Positions 34,859 to 46,408 of a stretch of DNA of 64,000 nucleotides are shown here, in pieces. Under the pieces are notes generated by a model. It made no database searches, had not been told where the DNA came from, and saw only the letters and a program-made list of their open reading frames with translations. The stretch's first letter is position 1. Each line of letters opens with the position of its first letter. The position numbers and the translations under genes were made by a program. Source of the stretch: Acephala macrosclerotiorum (taxonomy: Eukaryota; Ascomycota; Leotiomycetes; Helotiales; Mollisiaceae); the NCBI GenBank assembly GCA_014904845.1, contig MU119223.1, positions 248,001 to 312,000 on the forward strand, in the 5' to 3' direction.

Positions 34859-35598
34859 GGCGAGCTTCTTGGGCGACCAGAGGTCAATTGGCTTGTTGTG
34901 GAAGTGGAGGCTCGAGGCAGTGGTCAATTTGGTGTTGTTCGTCGTCGTGAGGTTGAAGCAGTTTGGGCCTGTAGTTCTACCGAAGCTTTTCCGGCGCTAG
35001 TATTTTTGGGCCTGTGAATGCTTTTAATGCTCTCATCTTCTCATCAACCACCTTTTACTTTACTTGTAGCTTTACCGTCATTTTCAAGACCGAAATTACT
35101 TGTTGGATCTGTGGTTATTGATATAAGATTCGGCATCGCACAGACTGGGAAGATTCTAACATCTGCAAGGGCTGATCTTGTTGAATATTGGGTTGCTTAA
35201 TTTAAATTGGCAGGCCATGAACTTGCTACTTTGCTCTCATCTTCCTGTTATCTGTTCTTCATATTTCTCTTGGCTGCTGCTTCGTCTTTCTTTGCAGTGC
35301 CAGAGTAAATACAGCCATCATGAACGATGTACCTTTTCGTAGGCTTGTCACTGCTACACTAGGAAGAGAAGGACCAGAAGATCATTCAAAGTATGCCATT
35401 TGTGTACATGCTGTTCCATTGCATTGCCCATGAGTAACTTCACTATCAAGAACGGCTCAGAAACGTGCGCCTGCAACCCATAAAATCCAGACCCTGCCCC
35501 CACGCTTTTCCCACATCCCATGTCCCATTTTGTTGCTCAAGTACATGGACTGAAGAATATCTCTTCCTCTGTTTCGCCATCGCCTTCTAAATTAGGAT
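34859..35598. other. Intergenic region
   Basis: 0.74 kb between the complex I subunit start and the peroxiredoxin stop. C/T- and T-rich stretches; no gene. Confidence 0.5.
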
Positions 35599-36772
35599 TT
35601 AAGCAGCGACTGGCTTGGCCTCGTTGCTGTCGAGCTTCTCGGCAGTGTCAGCTACTTCGGCGGCGACGTCGGCTTTGGCGGCATCCTCCTTGGAGGCACC
35701 GTTGACACCGTTGGTGGCCTCGACGGGTGCTTCGGCAGCAGGCTCGGCAGCTGATGTTGCTGCGACCTCTCCTCCAACGAGCTTCTTAACAACATCGACG
35801 GTGCCTGAAATAGAGTCAGCATGGACTTATCAATGTTTCCATTCTTGAGATTGGAGGAATAGCACTTGAAACTCGAAGAAAGGAAAGATACATATAAGTA
35901 TATTGAGCATGATGCAGGGATTGTAGAGGAGATCATTGTTCTAGAAAATGGTTGGGAAGAAAGGGAGTACATACCAGATGGAGAACCAGCCTCAGCCGCC
36001 AGAATCTTGCCTTCCTTATCAATAACAAAGACGCCTCTTGTGATACCAGCAGGAGCCTTCTTCAGGCCGATTCCAGCAATGAGAGTTCCGGCAGTATCGC
36101 AAAGGAGAGGATATGGCAGATTCTGCTTTGTCTTGAAGGTGGTATTGGCCTTGGGAGAGACCTTGGACAGACCATAAATGGAGAAGCCGGTCGCAGTGAG
36201 AGGAGTGTATTCATCGCGGAACAGGCATGCTTGCTTCGTGCCTGCAGAATGATGTATTAGTTTATGACATTAAAGACTGCTTGCATATATTGAGATCGCA
36301 TAATGTGAGACATGGGGTATGAGCCAGAAAGCACAGGCTTGCAGAGCAGACATTCGGGCATAAATGAACTAGAGATTTGCAGGCTTCAGATTCATAGAGA
36401 ATAGCAAACAAGAGAAAATGGTTGGTGTGCGATCGGAATGCCAGAATCGTACTTACAGCCTGGAGTGCTTGCTTTTGGGTAAGTAAACAACACGACCCCA
36501 CTCTTGCTCTCATCCACCAGCTTCTTCAGAGTTGTCTTAACACCATCATTGGTCTCGATCTCGCCTCCGAAGCCCTCGAGGTCAATTGTGTTTCCAACTG
36601 CGATCTTGATGCTTGAAGCTCCATTTGTCTTGGGGACAGTCTTGCTAGTCTTTGGTGAGATGGCTTCCTTGACTTTTGCGACAGCCTTTGCGACAGGACC
36701 CTTCTTTTTGGCAGGAGGAGCTGCAGCGGGCTCAGTGGCAGGCGCCTTACGCTTTCTCAACTCAGGAGGCAT
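35599..36772 (-). CDS. Peroxiredoxin, PrxQ/BCP type (Dot5-like, probably nuclear)
   Basis: Thiol peroxidase reducing hydrogen peroxide and alkyl hydroperoxides with thioredoxin. Three exons: 36457-36772, 35975-36241 and 35599-35804, giving 262 aa. Seen: Lys/Ala/Pro-rich N-terminus with KKKGP-type basic clusters (nuclear signal); VGNTIDLEGFGGEI; the active site TYPKASTPGCTKQACLFRD, with the peroxidatic Cys in PGC and the resolving Cys five residues later as in BCP/PrxQ; YGLSKVSPKANTTF; LPYPLLCD; and an Ala/Glu/Val-rich tail of about 55 residues that is extra to the fold. Intron 1 splits the catalytic Cys codon. The first ATG (MPPELRKRK) is used; the open frame upstream lacks a better start. 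Yeast Dot5 has a similar layout. Confidence 0.92.
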
Positions 36773-37757
36773 CTTTGCGTCTTTATTCGGAGGTTTGGAA
36801 CGTGTGAAGTTGGTTGCGCGAATTGGGCGCAACGATTGGCGCGATCTAGATAACGGGAAATACTCGGAGCGCGGAGTCCGTGTTGCGATCTCGAAGTGAT
36901 CTTCGAGTTCACGCGACTTGACAGGCGAATCTGTCAAGTTTGGACGTTTCGAGAGTGAGTGGAAGAGGTAGAAATTCACAAAAGGGATGGATGGTGGTGA
37001 TGGAGCGACGTTGAATTATAAGCTGAGCAATCTCCTCATAACTAAAGCTACGCAGAGCTAGGTTCAGGGGATGTGGATGTGTTGCTTCCGCATGTCTGAA
37101 CCGCTGTGCCCATGCAGTACAGCTAAAATACCAGCAAATCAGAGGCCTATCTGTCGGCACGAATAGCAGGTTTGTGCACCCGAAACATGCACAAGCGAGC
37201 AATCAAGAAGCTGGGGAAGAAATGGGGCAATGTGCTGCGTGGCGACTATTGGCTGATAGCTGTCACTTTGGACAGAAGCATAGCCTTTGATGGTGTTGCT
37301 AGTCTCAAATGCGCTGTCAAAGGCTTTTGCAGAAAGCGTTCGAAGAAGTGAAGGGTGTATAACAACACTGCTCAGTTTTTCCAGCTCTCGTGTTCAGCAT
37401 GCAAATCTTGAGGATCTCGAACCCCAAGAGGCGGGCCGGCTGCATGATAGATAGGTCACGTGACCAAATCATTTTCCGTCCTCGCATGAAGTTAGAATTT
37501 AAGAATCAACGTCTCAGTCTCGTATGTATGGATTTTGAGATAACGCTTTATAATGTTACGCGAACATGAATTACAGAATGAAACGTGCCTCCTGCAAATC
37601 ACAAGTCTGACTGCCTTGCAAGGCAAAAGCAGGCCCCTGAGCTCTTACCCAAGCGAGCTAGACTCGTCCGCTTAAATTTAGTCCGAAACCTTGAACTATC
37701 TCCACCTGATTGACACCTGCCAGACTCAGAAAACAATAGAAGACAAAACCCATACAT
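36773..37757. other. Intergenic region with a 12-bp CACGTG palindrome
   Basis: About 1 kb. A perfect palindrome ggtcacgtgacc occurs at 37454-37465. No gene seen. Confidence 0.5.
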
Positions 37758-39377
37758 TTATGCCACAACCATCTTTGTCTCTATCAAGACTGTGTCTTTC
37801 CTACTCTCGACACTTACCTCGAATTTGTTCCCGCCTTTGCTTTCATACGCAGTGATTGAAAATACCCTCCAAGCATCCAGCATGCTCTTCCTAAACTTAT
37901 CGTGCGAGATGTGCTCCTCGATCCTGCCTCGCAGATAGCTTCCACGACCAGTCATGCCGCTATCCTGGAAATCTTCGATCAGACCTGCTAGGCCGGCAAC
38001 CGAACCCTCAAAACGATACTCCTTTGGATAGTATGCTGATGCCTCAACATTAGGAGAATCCACAATCACTGTGGGTACGCCGCTTAAGCCTGCCTCGAGT
38101 GGGGTGATGCCGAGAGTTTCGTATCGCGAAGTGCATACAAAGATACCTCCGTCATTCGCTTCGTCGAATAGAGCGTACAGACTGTCTTTTGAAAGCTTTG
38201 GTATGATCATGAATTCTGACTGCAGCTCATCCGGCACCCGAGCAAGAAGTTCTTCGCGTCTGCAATTTTCGTTTTCATCGTCACCAGCCACCAAGACTCT
38301 CACTGCACGGCCTTGGCCTAGAAGCATGACGCTTGCATCAACAAGAAGCTCAATGTTCTTGAAGAAGTCCAGCCGTGCGACAGCGGTAAAGAGAAGAAGT
38401 GACGATTTTGCGTGCATGAATTCGACAATATCGGAATGAGTCGACGCCAGTGGCAGTCGAGGTAGTCTTTCAATGTTTATTGGCGGACTTAGTTTCTGGA
38501 TGCGGTTTGTCTCAACGTGGTGCTTCAAGAGGTAATTGCGTTGCAGCGATGAGTGTTGCAATACGAACATGTTCTTTGCTGATCGTAAGTGTTTGAGACC
38601 GATGCGTTGGTGTGTCTTCAGATGTTCTGCCTTCTCGCAGCTACCAAAAGCAACCGCAGCCTCTTTGTCAGAGAAATGGCTAGCAAAGTCATCATAGAAA
38701 GGTCCATGATGAGTAACGCAGCTTGGGAGCCATTCGGGATTGTATGCCAACAAAATGTCCGTCTGATGATACAATATCGCTTTGATCTTGGTCCCGTACG
38801 TGGCGACGGTCAAGATCTCTGTGGCTTTGCTGATGGCATCTCGTACTTTTATCCAATCCATGAAGAAGTTGAAGGTCAGTGTAACGCATGGAACAGAAGA
38901 TTTCGTCTGCATTACGAGGCGTGGATGGTTGATGTTTTCGTCCCTCTTGTACAAGATCATACCCGCGAATAGTCCCTCCTCTTGAAGTACCTCCATCGCC
39001 GAGACGGCGAAGGACGTCGCGCCAACCTTTGCAGCAGAAAATTCCGAATCCGGGAAATAACGAGCATTGAGGATAATGACACCGGGAAGCAGAGGCGCTT
39101 GAGAGGCTGGCAGCAACAGTCTTGCACTAGATCTCCGTTGGCCTCTGCCAGAGATTCCAGAAAGAAGTGAGTTGCTCGAAGCGACTTTCTTATGACGTCT
39201 TGGATAGACAATTGCGGCTATGTCAAGGCGACGAGTAAGACGAGTAGAAGTTGTACGAATGAGGTCATTTAATATGGACTGTTCCCCTGCAAGTTCGCTT
39301 CTGATGCATACTCAGCAGGTGTCTTTAATGTTGAAATCATGGGAGGCAACTTACACTACCAATTCAACCGCTGCCAT
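37758..39377 (-). CDS. GT-B fold glycosyltransferase (GT4-like), substrate unknown
   Basis: Two exons: 39355-39377 (23 nt, MAAVELVV) and 37758-39300, 521 aa; donor GTAAGT, acceptor ATCAG. Seen: after about 60 basic, Ser/Arg-rich residues, the N-terminal Rossmann half (LLPGVIILNARYFPDSEFSA, then ILYHQTDILLAYNPEWLPSC and THHGPFYDDFASHF), then the C-terminal half with LLLFTAVARLDFFKNIELLV, VLVAGDD and the EX7E nucleotide-sugar site TSRYETLGITPLEAGLSG. No signal peptide and no obvious membrane helix, so probably cytosolic or peripheral. I cannot place it in ALG2, ALG11, glycogen or trehalose synthase families; the layout is nearer to bacterial-type GT4 enzymes. It is flanked by long empty regions on both sides. 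Horizontal origin is possible but unproven. Confidence 0.8.
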
Positions 39378-42335
39378 ATCTGTTCACCCTGAAAAAGGCA
39401 CTTGAAGGCTCAGTACAAGTGTATGGGCAACCGCCGTGAGTGCTTGTGGGGGTGATTCAAGGATGGAGCAGGGCCTTGCAGCATTTCAACATTTTGGTCT
39501 CAAGCCACGCCTCAAAGGCACACACGGGAAGTTCGTTATCAAAGACTTGCAAGCCTTGGACATCGCGGCATCACATTGATTTGGTTCTACATGTTTGCCA
39601 TCGCAGTACTTGAACAATGTACAGCAGCATGTGTGCAGCCCGACCTGGTGGTCTTGGAGCCCTTGGATCGAAGCACAAAGAGACACAGTGACAACTCAAC
39701 TCAACAGGTTGTCGCGGAATGCCCTTTCTCGCAATGATCAGCAAGGTCGGCGTCATGAATCTTTCACAAAACTGGCGCATGCGCGCTGGTGTTCATTTTT
39801 AGAACGTGAGGCAAGGCTAGGCGATTCGACAGCATATTTCCTTGGTCTTGCTACTTATCTCACAGAGTGTTGAGTCTATGTCTTCAGGTCGTTTGCGCCG
39901 GATGAGTGATCCGCTCTTCGACTTCTACATTGTATCACATCAAGGATGCTAAGGGCAGCATATGAGTACCGTTTCGCGGCTTTTGGCCTAAGCTCTAGGC
40001 AGTCGAATTACAAATTGGTTCTTCAATAGGTTAAGCGAAGACGTTGATCGCTTTCACTTTATTTTCCGAGAGATGATTTGATGGCTTCTTACCGAAAACG
40101 TGACTATGTTACACTCGATCTTTCTGGAATCAATTTCATCCGTCTCACACACGGCAACCTACAGCAAACACCGCACAGCCAGCAATCCCATGATTCGTGC
40201 GTCTGATTTATCTACCTTTGAATCACCGTCTATTACGGAGTAATATCCAGAGTAGCGAGCTTGTGCTATAAGCTAAAATCTTTGTCGTTTATGACCGATC
40301 TTGAACGATAGAATACGACGCCTCCTGCATCACTTGAACAAAACAGTACAGACCTATGTTCATTCTCAATACACCTTTCCTCTCTGAGCGCGACACCAGA
40401 TCTCGCCGCTTTACACGGCATTGCCTGACTTGTTTTCTTGATAGCTTGCGAGTACATCAAGATTGAGTATGCAAACTTGATTTCTCTCCTAGCTGCCTTG
40501 ATTCCTCGTTCACCAACTATGACTCGGGGACATTTAACCGAGAGCATGAAACACAATTCTTCCTCTCGAAAAACCTTGCTCAGGGCTTGAAGCTGAGACA
40601 AGAGGAAACCCGACCTCAAGCTCGAAGACAACCTTTTGCTCCACGCCAGCTTCACCTTGACTTCTGACAATATCCCAGAGACGGAAACAATTCAACTCTT
40701 ACACTTTTGGGGTGCGAGAAACTCTTTCATTCGAGCAAGACTACGTACAGGCCTGCATTCGACTATCAAGCAGATCTCGGATATCTTGAGCTCAACCAAC
40801 TCGTCTCCTCGGCCCGAGATATGGCGTTTCGAGCACTCACACTTCGTAGACCAAGCTTCGGAGTATTCTCTATATCTAGCATACTGTGTTGGATGACGAA
40901 AACAGTGATCTGTGACACAGAAAGGTGAGAACCTTAACTCATCTTCCAATGTGGCGTGGAGATCTCTGTGGGGTAGAGATGAGGCGTGCGGGTGTACGAG
41001 ATCGCCAGGATTCTGCAGATGGGGTTGATTTTGACTTGAGGTTAGGTATTTGTGTTGCTGGTCTTCATAGATGCTCAGAAATAATGCAAGGAATGAGAGG
41101 TACTGCGAGTTATTGACAGGACCTCGCTGGCGATCCACTCACTGGCGAAAAAGTCCCAACTCGAGACTACAATTCATCAGACTCGACACAAGGTGCTAAC
41201 AAACATGACAAATCTCGTGTGTAGAAGCCGAAGAATGATTAAGATAACGATTTCGGGCTTCGCAAGGCAATGTTTGTGCTCGAGTTCTCACATTGGTACT
41301 CTGAGGGCGTCTCCAACTGGTGAAGATCCAAGATAACTTGGAATCTCGTGCCCATGCGTTCACTTTTGAAATACAAACATCACATCTCACTATTCTACGA
41401 TCTTGCCTGGAGACTCTCAACCTGCTAGAACGTTCCAGCTCTAAATCTTCTACCATCTTCGACATATCACGTGACTATCACATGCTTCAAACTTGATTTT
41501 GAGGAGCTTGAAATAAATCGAGAGCGTGATGTTCGATGAAGTGAATCATCAAGTAACATTCGCTTCTTCGCGATTACTGTGCGCATGAAGGAGCAGCAGT
41601 TGTCCGTCGCGCATGCAGCAATACAATAAGCAACGGCGACCGAAGCCACCCAAAAATAATCCTCCAGCATGAATGTCCGAAAGACATCCGGAAATTCGGA
41701 TCGGAGGGAGGGCCAACTCATCAAAGCATTGAAAAGTGATATACCTCGTCCTCGGTGCAAGAAGGTGTGGTTACCTCGTCATAAACAAAATCCAAGACTT
41801 CTCCTCTCACGAAGAGCGGAGATACCCCGTGTGATGCAACACTGCATACCATTTGCAAATTCCTCTCTTGCCTTTCACTCGTCACTCGTTCGATCCCCAC
41901 GAATCGTTCCGAAGATCTCTTTCGTGCTCCTTTCTTCCGACCCTTTTCTTCTCAGTGGCCGGAGCGCTGCAAGACCCCCAATTTTTTTCTGCGGTCGGGG
42001 TTCGGCGCTAGCGGGATTGGATTGGAGAGGGAGGCAAATTCTAGCCCTGCTTGCATCCGCATCTTTATCTTGCATCAAGAGAATCTTCGACGACACCGGC
42101 GATAAATTCTTCCCTATGCCTTCGTAATCATTGCACCTTGCCTTATCCTTCGCACATAGAGTCGAAATCACCTACATCACCTAGGACATCCTCTGCACAT
42201 ACAACGCGCATCAGATTATCGACACTGGGAAATTGAATAATTTCGCACGCGACGGGATCCATAAAAAAGACTCAACGGAGAGAAAGCTAGCTTCCTGCAA
42301 CACACACACGAGCAAAAAAGCCACAGCAAGAAAAG
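39378..42335. other. 3-kb gene-poor region
   Basis: The longest stretch without a supported gene. Open stretches at 40266-40670 (-), 40692-41138 (-) and 41669-42127 (+) reach 130-150 codons but have no domain and conflict with open frames on the other strand. A TCACGTGA site lies at 41467-41474. The last 400 bp are probably the promoter and leader of UPS2. Confidence 0.45.
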
Positions 42336-43013
42336 ATGAAGGTCTTTTCCAACTCCGAGACGTTTGATTATTCGTGGGAGGAGGTGTCGACTGCGAATTG
42401 GAGGAAGTATTGTCCGTGGAATGATAAGAGTCCGCATGTGATTGCGGTCGATACATTGTCGAGGAGCGTGGATCCTGAGAGTGGAATTGTAAGTTCTTTT
42501 CCCTTCCCCTTTCTTTCGCAGACATCATGGCAGATTAGGAGAGAAGAGATCGAGGAGATGAAGATATATGCTGATAATAAGTAGCTACGAACAGAACGCC
42601 TAATAACCTGCAAACAATCCGCCCCAAAATGGCTCGCGTCCCTAATGGGCGGCAACGAAACCTCCCACGTCTTCGAAACCTCCTACGTCGACCCCGTCTC
42701 CAAAAAAGTAACAATGATATCCTCCAACATGACCTTCTCCAACATAATCTCCGTCCAAGAAACCGTCGTCTATCAACCCCTCTCCGCTACCCGAACACAG
42801 TTTGTCCAGAATGCGAACATCACGGCGCTGTGTGGAGGCTGGCAGAAGGTGAAGAATGCGGTGGAGGATGCGACGATTGCGAGGTTTAGTGAGAATGCGA
42901 GAAAGGGGAAGGAGGGGTTTGAGGCGGTGCTGGAGATGAGTAGGAGGGTTTTTAGGGAGGAGAGGGAGAGGGCGAAGATGGAGGTGGCGGTTCAGGAGAA
43001 GATTGCTGCGTGA
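42336..43013 (+). CDS. UPS2: UPS2/PRELI-family mitochondrial lipid-transfer protein
   Basis: Intermembrane-space protein that, with Mdm35, carries phosphatidylserine between mitochondrial membranes. Two exons: 42336-42488 and 42585-43013, giving 193 aa, standard for the family. Seen: [22 protein letters not shown], the PRELI/MSF1 start; [15 protein letters not shown]; across the junction, [19 protein letters not shown]; then [31 protein letters not shown] and the C-terminal helix [20 protein letters not shown]. These match yeast Ups2 (TERLITVKQ, PKW, RFCENAKKGKMGFDAVL) better than Ups1. Strong call. Confidence 0.94.
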
Positions 43014-43798
43014 AGAATACATCGAAGAGGAGAAAGATATACCGAGAAGAAGAGAACGAGCGATACACTTCACGACAACGGCCGATTTGTACATTTTTCT
43101 TCACTTCTGAAGTTAGCGTTGCGTTGCTCTTTCCAGCGTCCGAACAGCATTTGGGGTACATAAAAGTCGACTTTGGAGTTCAGGGCATATATATGGTGGC
43201 ATCAGGAGTTCTGGGTTTAGAGGAAGATATCTTTTCTGCTGAAGACTCTTAGACCGCTCGTGCGTGTACGAGCACATTGTAATCTTACTTGCTTAATCGG
43301 CAGATAGATCGTTAGAAGGGTTGCAGATTGAGGAGAGGAGAGGAGAGGAGAAGATAGAAGAGGGTGCAGAGTGTAAGAGAAGATAGACATCAATCTACGG
43401 CCTCCACTCGAGACATTACAAAAGAATTTGGATTATTACACATGCTCTGAGTGTTCACTTTGCACCTAGAAAGATTTGAAGCTAGGTAGTCCCCAATATA
43501 AGCTGCCTTTCAGATCTAAGCTTATAGAACCAGTGAATCGAATTTCCACGGCTGGTAACTTAGCAATCAGTAGCTATATGATCTGAGCTACATGTTAAGT
43601 TCGGGCTGTTGGCACGGTATCTCAATAGTAAGAGAGGACCTCTTCTACCTTTCTACAGATCTTCTCTACGTCGCACTGTGAGCAAGTAGGTGCTGCTTTC
43701 ACTTACATCCAGAGTCTTGGAAGTTTCCCTTCAATTCAATCTCGTAAATTGAAGCCAAAGTATCTCGAGTGGACTTCCCGAGAGGTTCGACATCACCT
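43014..43798. other. Convergent intergenic region
   Basis: 0.78 kb between UPS2 and the next convergent gene. It includes a short (AGGAG)n tract at 43331-43350. No gene. Confidence 0.5.
43331..43350. repeat. AGGAG pentanucleotide repeat
   Basis: Four copies of aggag in the 3' region of UPS2. Confidence 0.85.
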
Positions 43799-44366
43799 CT
43801 AGTTGGAGTTGACTTTTTCGTTCCCTAGTTTGGCTTCGCATCTTCCTTTGTACCTCACAAGCACCACCCGAAAATCCTCAATCAATTCTCCCTCCAACGC
43901 CTTCTCAGTAACCTTCAGAGCCTCCTCATACCGTTTGAGATAGTAAAGTTCTTCGATAGCATGCATAATCGTCTGAGAATCCGGCTTTGAAGGATTGTCC
44001 AATGGAAGCTTGAGAGTTTTCCAGATCTGAAAACTGAAGTCAATTCTGAAATCTTTTGGAACGAAAGAAGATGATATTGGAGAATAAGTGGGAACTCACC
44101 TCTCCAATTTCAACCTTCGGCCTCCAAGTCTTCACAACCTTCTGGAAGTCCTCTTCTGATTGGAAATCCCTTGGTACTTTCTCTTCTCGTGCCTTTGCTT
44201 CTCTCTCCTCATCCGAGCCGACTTCGATGTTGAAGAGTCCGCCGCTTTCATCTTCCCCGTCCATCCTCAACACTCTCTCGTTGTCGGGGTCCCAGATGTC
44301 CTCTGGTGGTTCTTTCTTGTTGAACGATTGTAGTGGAGAGTTGATGTATTTTGATATTTTCTTCAA
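43799..44366 (-). CDS. Unrecognised fungal protein, first exon unresolved
   Basis: Supported exons: 44100-44368 and 43799-44026, joined GAG|ATC with GTGAGT donor. They encode KKISKYINSPLQSFNKKEPP, an acidic middle (MDGEDESGGLFNIEVGSDEE), DFQKVVKTWRPKVEIGEIWK, then a helical C-terminus (HAIEELYYLKRYEEALKVTE) that looks like a TPR-type helix pair. There is no ATG in frame: a TAA lies just upstream, preceded by an AG acceptor at 44369-44370. A candidate first exon starts at ATG 44503 or 44512 and ends near 44451, with a weak donor, which would put its start codon only about 27-36 bp from that of the divergent kinase gene at 44539. Function unknown. Confidence 0.55.
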
Positions 44367-44538
44367 GTCTTATCAGCGATAAGATTTTGACATCACAGCG
44401 GGACGGGATCTCCTCCCGGACGAACCCCCACATGAGGACCCCTCACACGACCTCTTTCACAGCCTTCTTCAGAGGTCTTCAATCGAAGATTTATTAATTC
44501 CATGCATGTCATAGAAGTTGATTGTGAATAGCTCGAAA

Positions 44539-45681
44539 ATGGAAGAACAAGTAAATTATCTTGTCGAGAAAACCTGGGGTAAAGCTCCCATCCATCTCAG
44601 TCTTTATCAACTTTAAACATCTCATAATTCTCATGAAGTGAAAACAGTGAGCTAATGATGTTTGTTGACAGCAAAGTTTCAAAGCATTCCTCCGAATGAG
44701 CGTCTTCTCATAGCCATATCCGGCATCCCTGGTTCTGGTACTCCATCCTTTCCTTTTCCTCTTCAAAAATCTTCTACGCCTCATTTTCACTCACCAGATA
44801 CTGTTCCACTCTACTTTCATCTCATAATAGTTTCGCATGTTCACTCTCACCAGGAAAAACAACCCTTGCCGCAGCCGTCACTTCCCGTCTCAACACCCTC
44901 CACTCAAAATCCTCACCCTCATCCCCACCAATAGCAACCACGATCCCCAGTAAGAAAACCCTTCCTTGTTTCCCCTCCCCTCGAAGTTGCCGCATCGACT
45001 TGGCTTGGCTCTCTACCCACTCTGACTCTACGCAAGGCTAACATACTGGCTTGCCATAGTGGACGGATACCATCTCACGCGGGCTCAACTCGCCGCCATG
45101 CCCAACTCCGAAGAAGCGATCTTCCGCCGCGGAGCAGCCTTCACATTCGACGCAGAATCATATCTCACATTAGTGAAAAAGTTACGAGCTCCTCTCATCC
45201 TCTTCGACAGATCAGACCCAGATGTAGGAACCATCCACGCCCCCTCATTCGACCACGCCTTGAGAGACCCCGTTGAAAACGATATCTCCATCCCACTAAC
45301 ATCTCGTATCGTCCTCATCGAAGGACTCTACCTCTCCCTAGGCCCCTCCGCCCTCCCCAACCCCCAATTCGACACCCCATCGCCAGCCTGGGCACAAGCA
45401 GGCAACCTAATAGACACCCACTGGTTCATCTCTGTCCCACTCGAAGTCGCCGGCGAGAGACTGGTAAAAAGACATGTAGCCAGGTGAGCTTTCCCAATGT
45501 ATCAACTTTTTACAGTGCTAAGTCTCTGAGCAGCGGGATATGTGAGAGCGAAGATTGGGCTAGGAAGAGGGTGGGGGAGAGTGATTTGAGGAATGGGAGA
45601 GAGATTATTGAGGAGAGGAGGAGGTTTAGGGTGGGCGTTGATGAGGAGGTGGTGAGTGTGGAGGATGGTGGGTGGAAGTGA
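44539..45681 (+). CDS. P-loop kinase of the uridine kinase/phosphoribulokinase fold (YFH7-like)
   Basis: ATP-dependent kinase related to yeast Yfh7 and bacterial pantothenate/uridine kinases; substrate unknown. Five exons: 44539-44578, 44672-44737, 44854-44949, 45060-45483 and 45534-45681, giving 257 aa. Seen: Walker A GIPGSGKTTLAAAV, split between exons 2 and 3; MDGYHLTRAQLAAMP, the catalytic Asp-Gly-Tyr-His motif; RRGAAFTFDAES; IVLIEGLYLSL (strand ending in Glu, as in Walker B of the family); IDTHWFISVPLEVAGERLVKRH; and RPVxx-like acidic helices at the end. All joins keep conserved motifs intact. Members of this family were once called uridine kinases by similarity only. Confidence 0.88.
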
Positions 45682-46408
45682 GGATAAATTGTGGAGGGTG
45701 ATGGGAGGGATGGGATGTCCTGGAAGTTAAAGGATTTTGCTACGAGTTTTGGGAAGGGCTTGATGAGGACCGGGAAGGCCACTTTGCTTAATTAGCCTGA
45801 TAGTAAAAATTGATCTGAAGACGGCATTCTGGATGTTCCGTGATACTTACGAGCCTACTGGCGGTAGTCTGTGCGCCCAGGCTGCTTTTCAGGCTTCCAA
45901 TTCGTCTAGAAAACCAAAGTCTCCTTTTTCATTTCTAAAGTTCTCTGCAATTACTTAATAATGTAAGCTTTAATTCAAGGAAACACTTTGAAAGAAGTTA
46001 AAAAGTGTTTGCAGCTACGGTTTAAAAAAATCGAGAAACGATGCAAAAAGTCGAAATTTTGTTATAGGGGTCATGAGTAAGCAAAAAGCCCTGATCGCAC
46101 AGACTATCGCTGTCAGGCTCGTTAGGACTTTGGCATGTTGCTTTTTCTTGACCATAGGGGATGGATGGCGGAAAGTGGAATAGTGAAGATTGCTGGGAAG
46201 GAGAAGTGTCGAGCTTGCAGCACTTGAAATTGAGGCGGGACGGGCTCCACTGGTTGTGGGACAATGGTTAGTCGATGTTCCTGAAATCTAATCTATCGAC
46301 TGGTAACAATACTAAGCCTATGATCCCAGAGGAGCCGATCTCCTAGGCATTGGCGTAATGAGTAAAAAACAATAGTCCCAACTCTCCTCACTGATTTCAA
46401 ACAGACAT
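45682..46408. other. Convergent intergenic region
   Basis: 0.73 kb with an A/T-rich core near 45900-46060. No gene seen. Confidence 0.5.

Noticed and set aside
41669..42127. 152-codon plus-strand frame before UPS2
   Set aside because: No recognisable domain; lies in the promoter/leader, with a competing frame on the other strand.
43760..43810. GGTTCGA-like motif suggesting a tRNA
   Set aside because: No matching acceptor, D-arm or anticodon stems could be formed around it.
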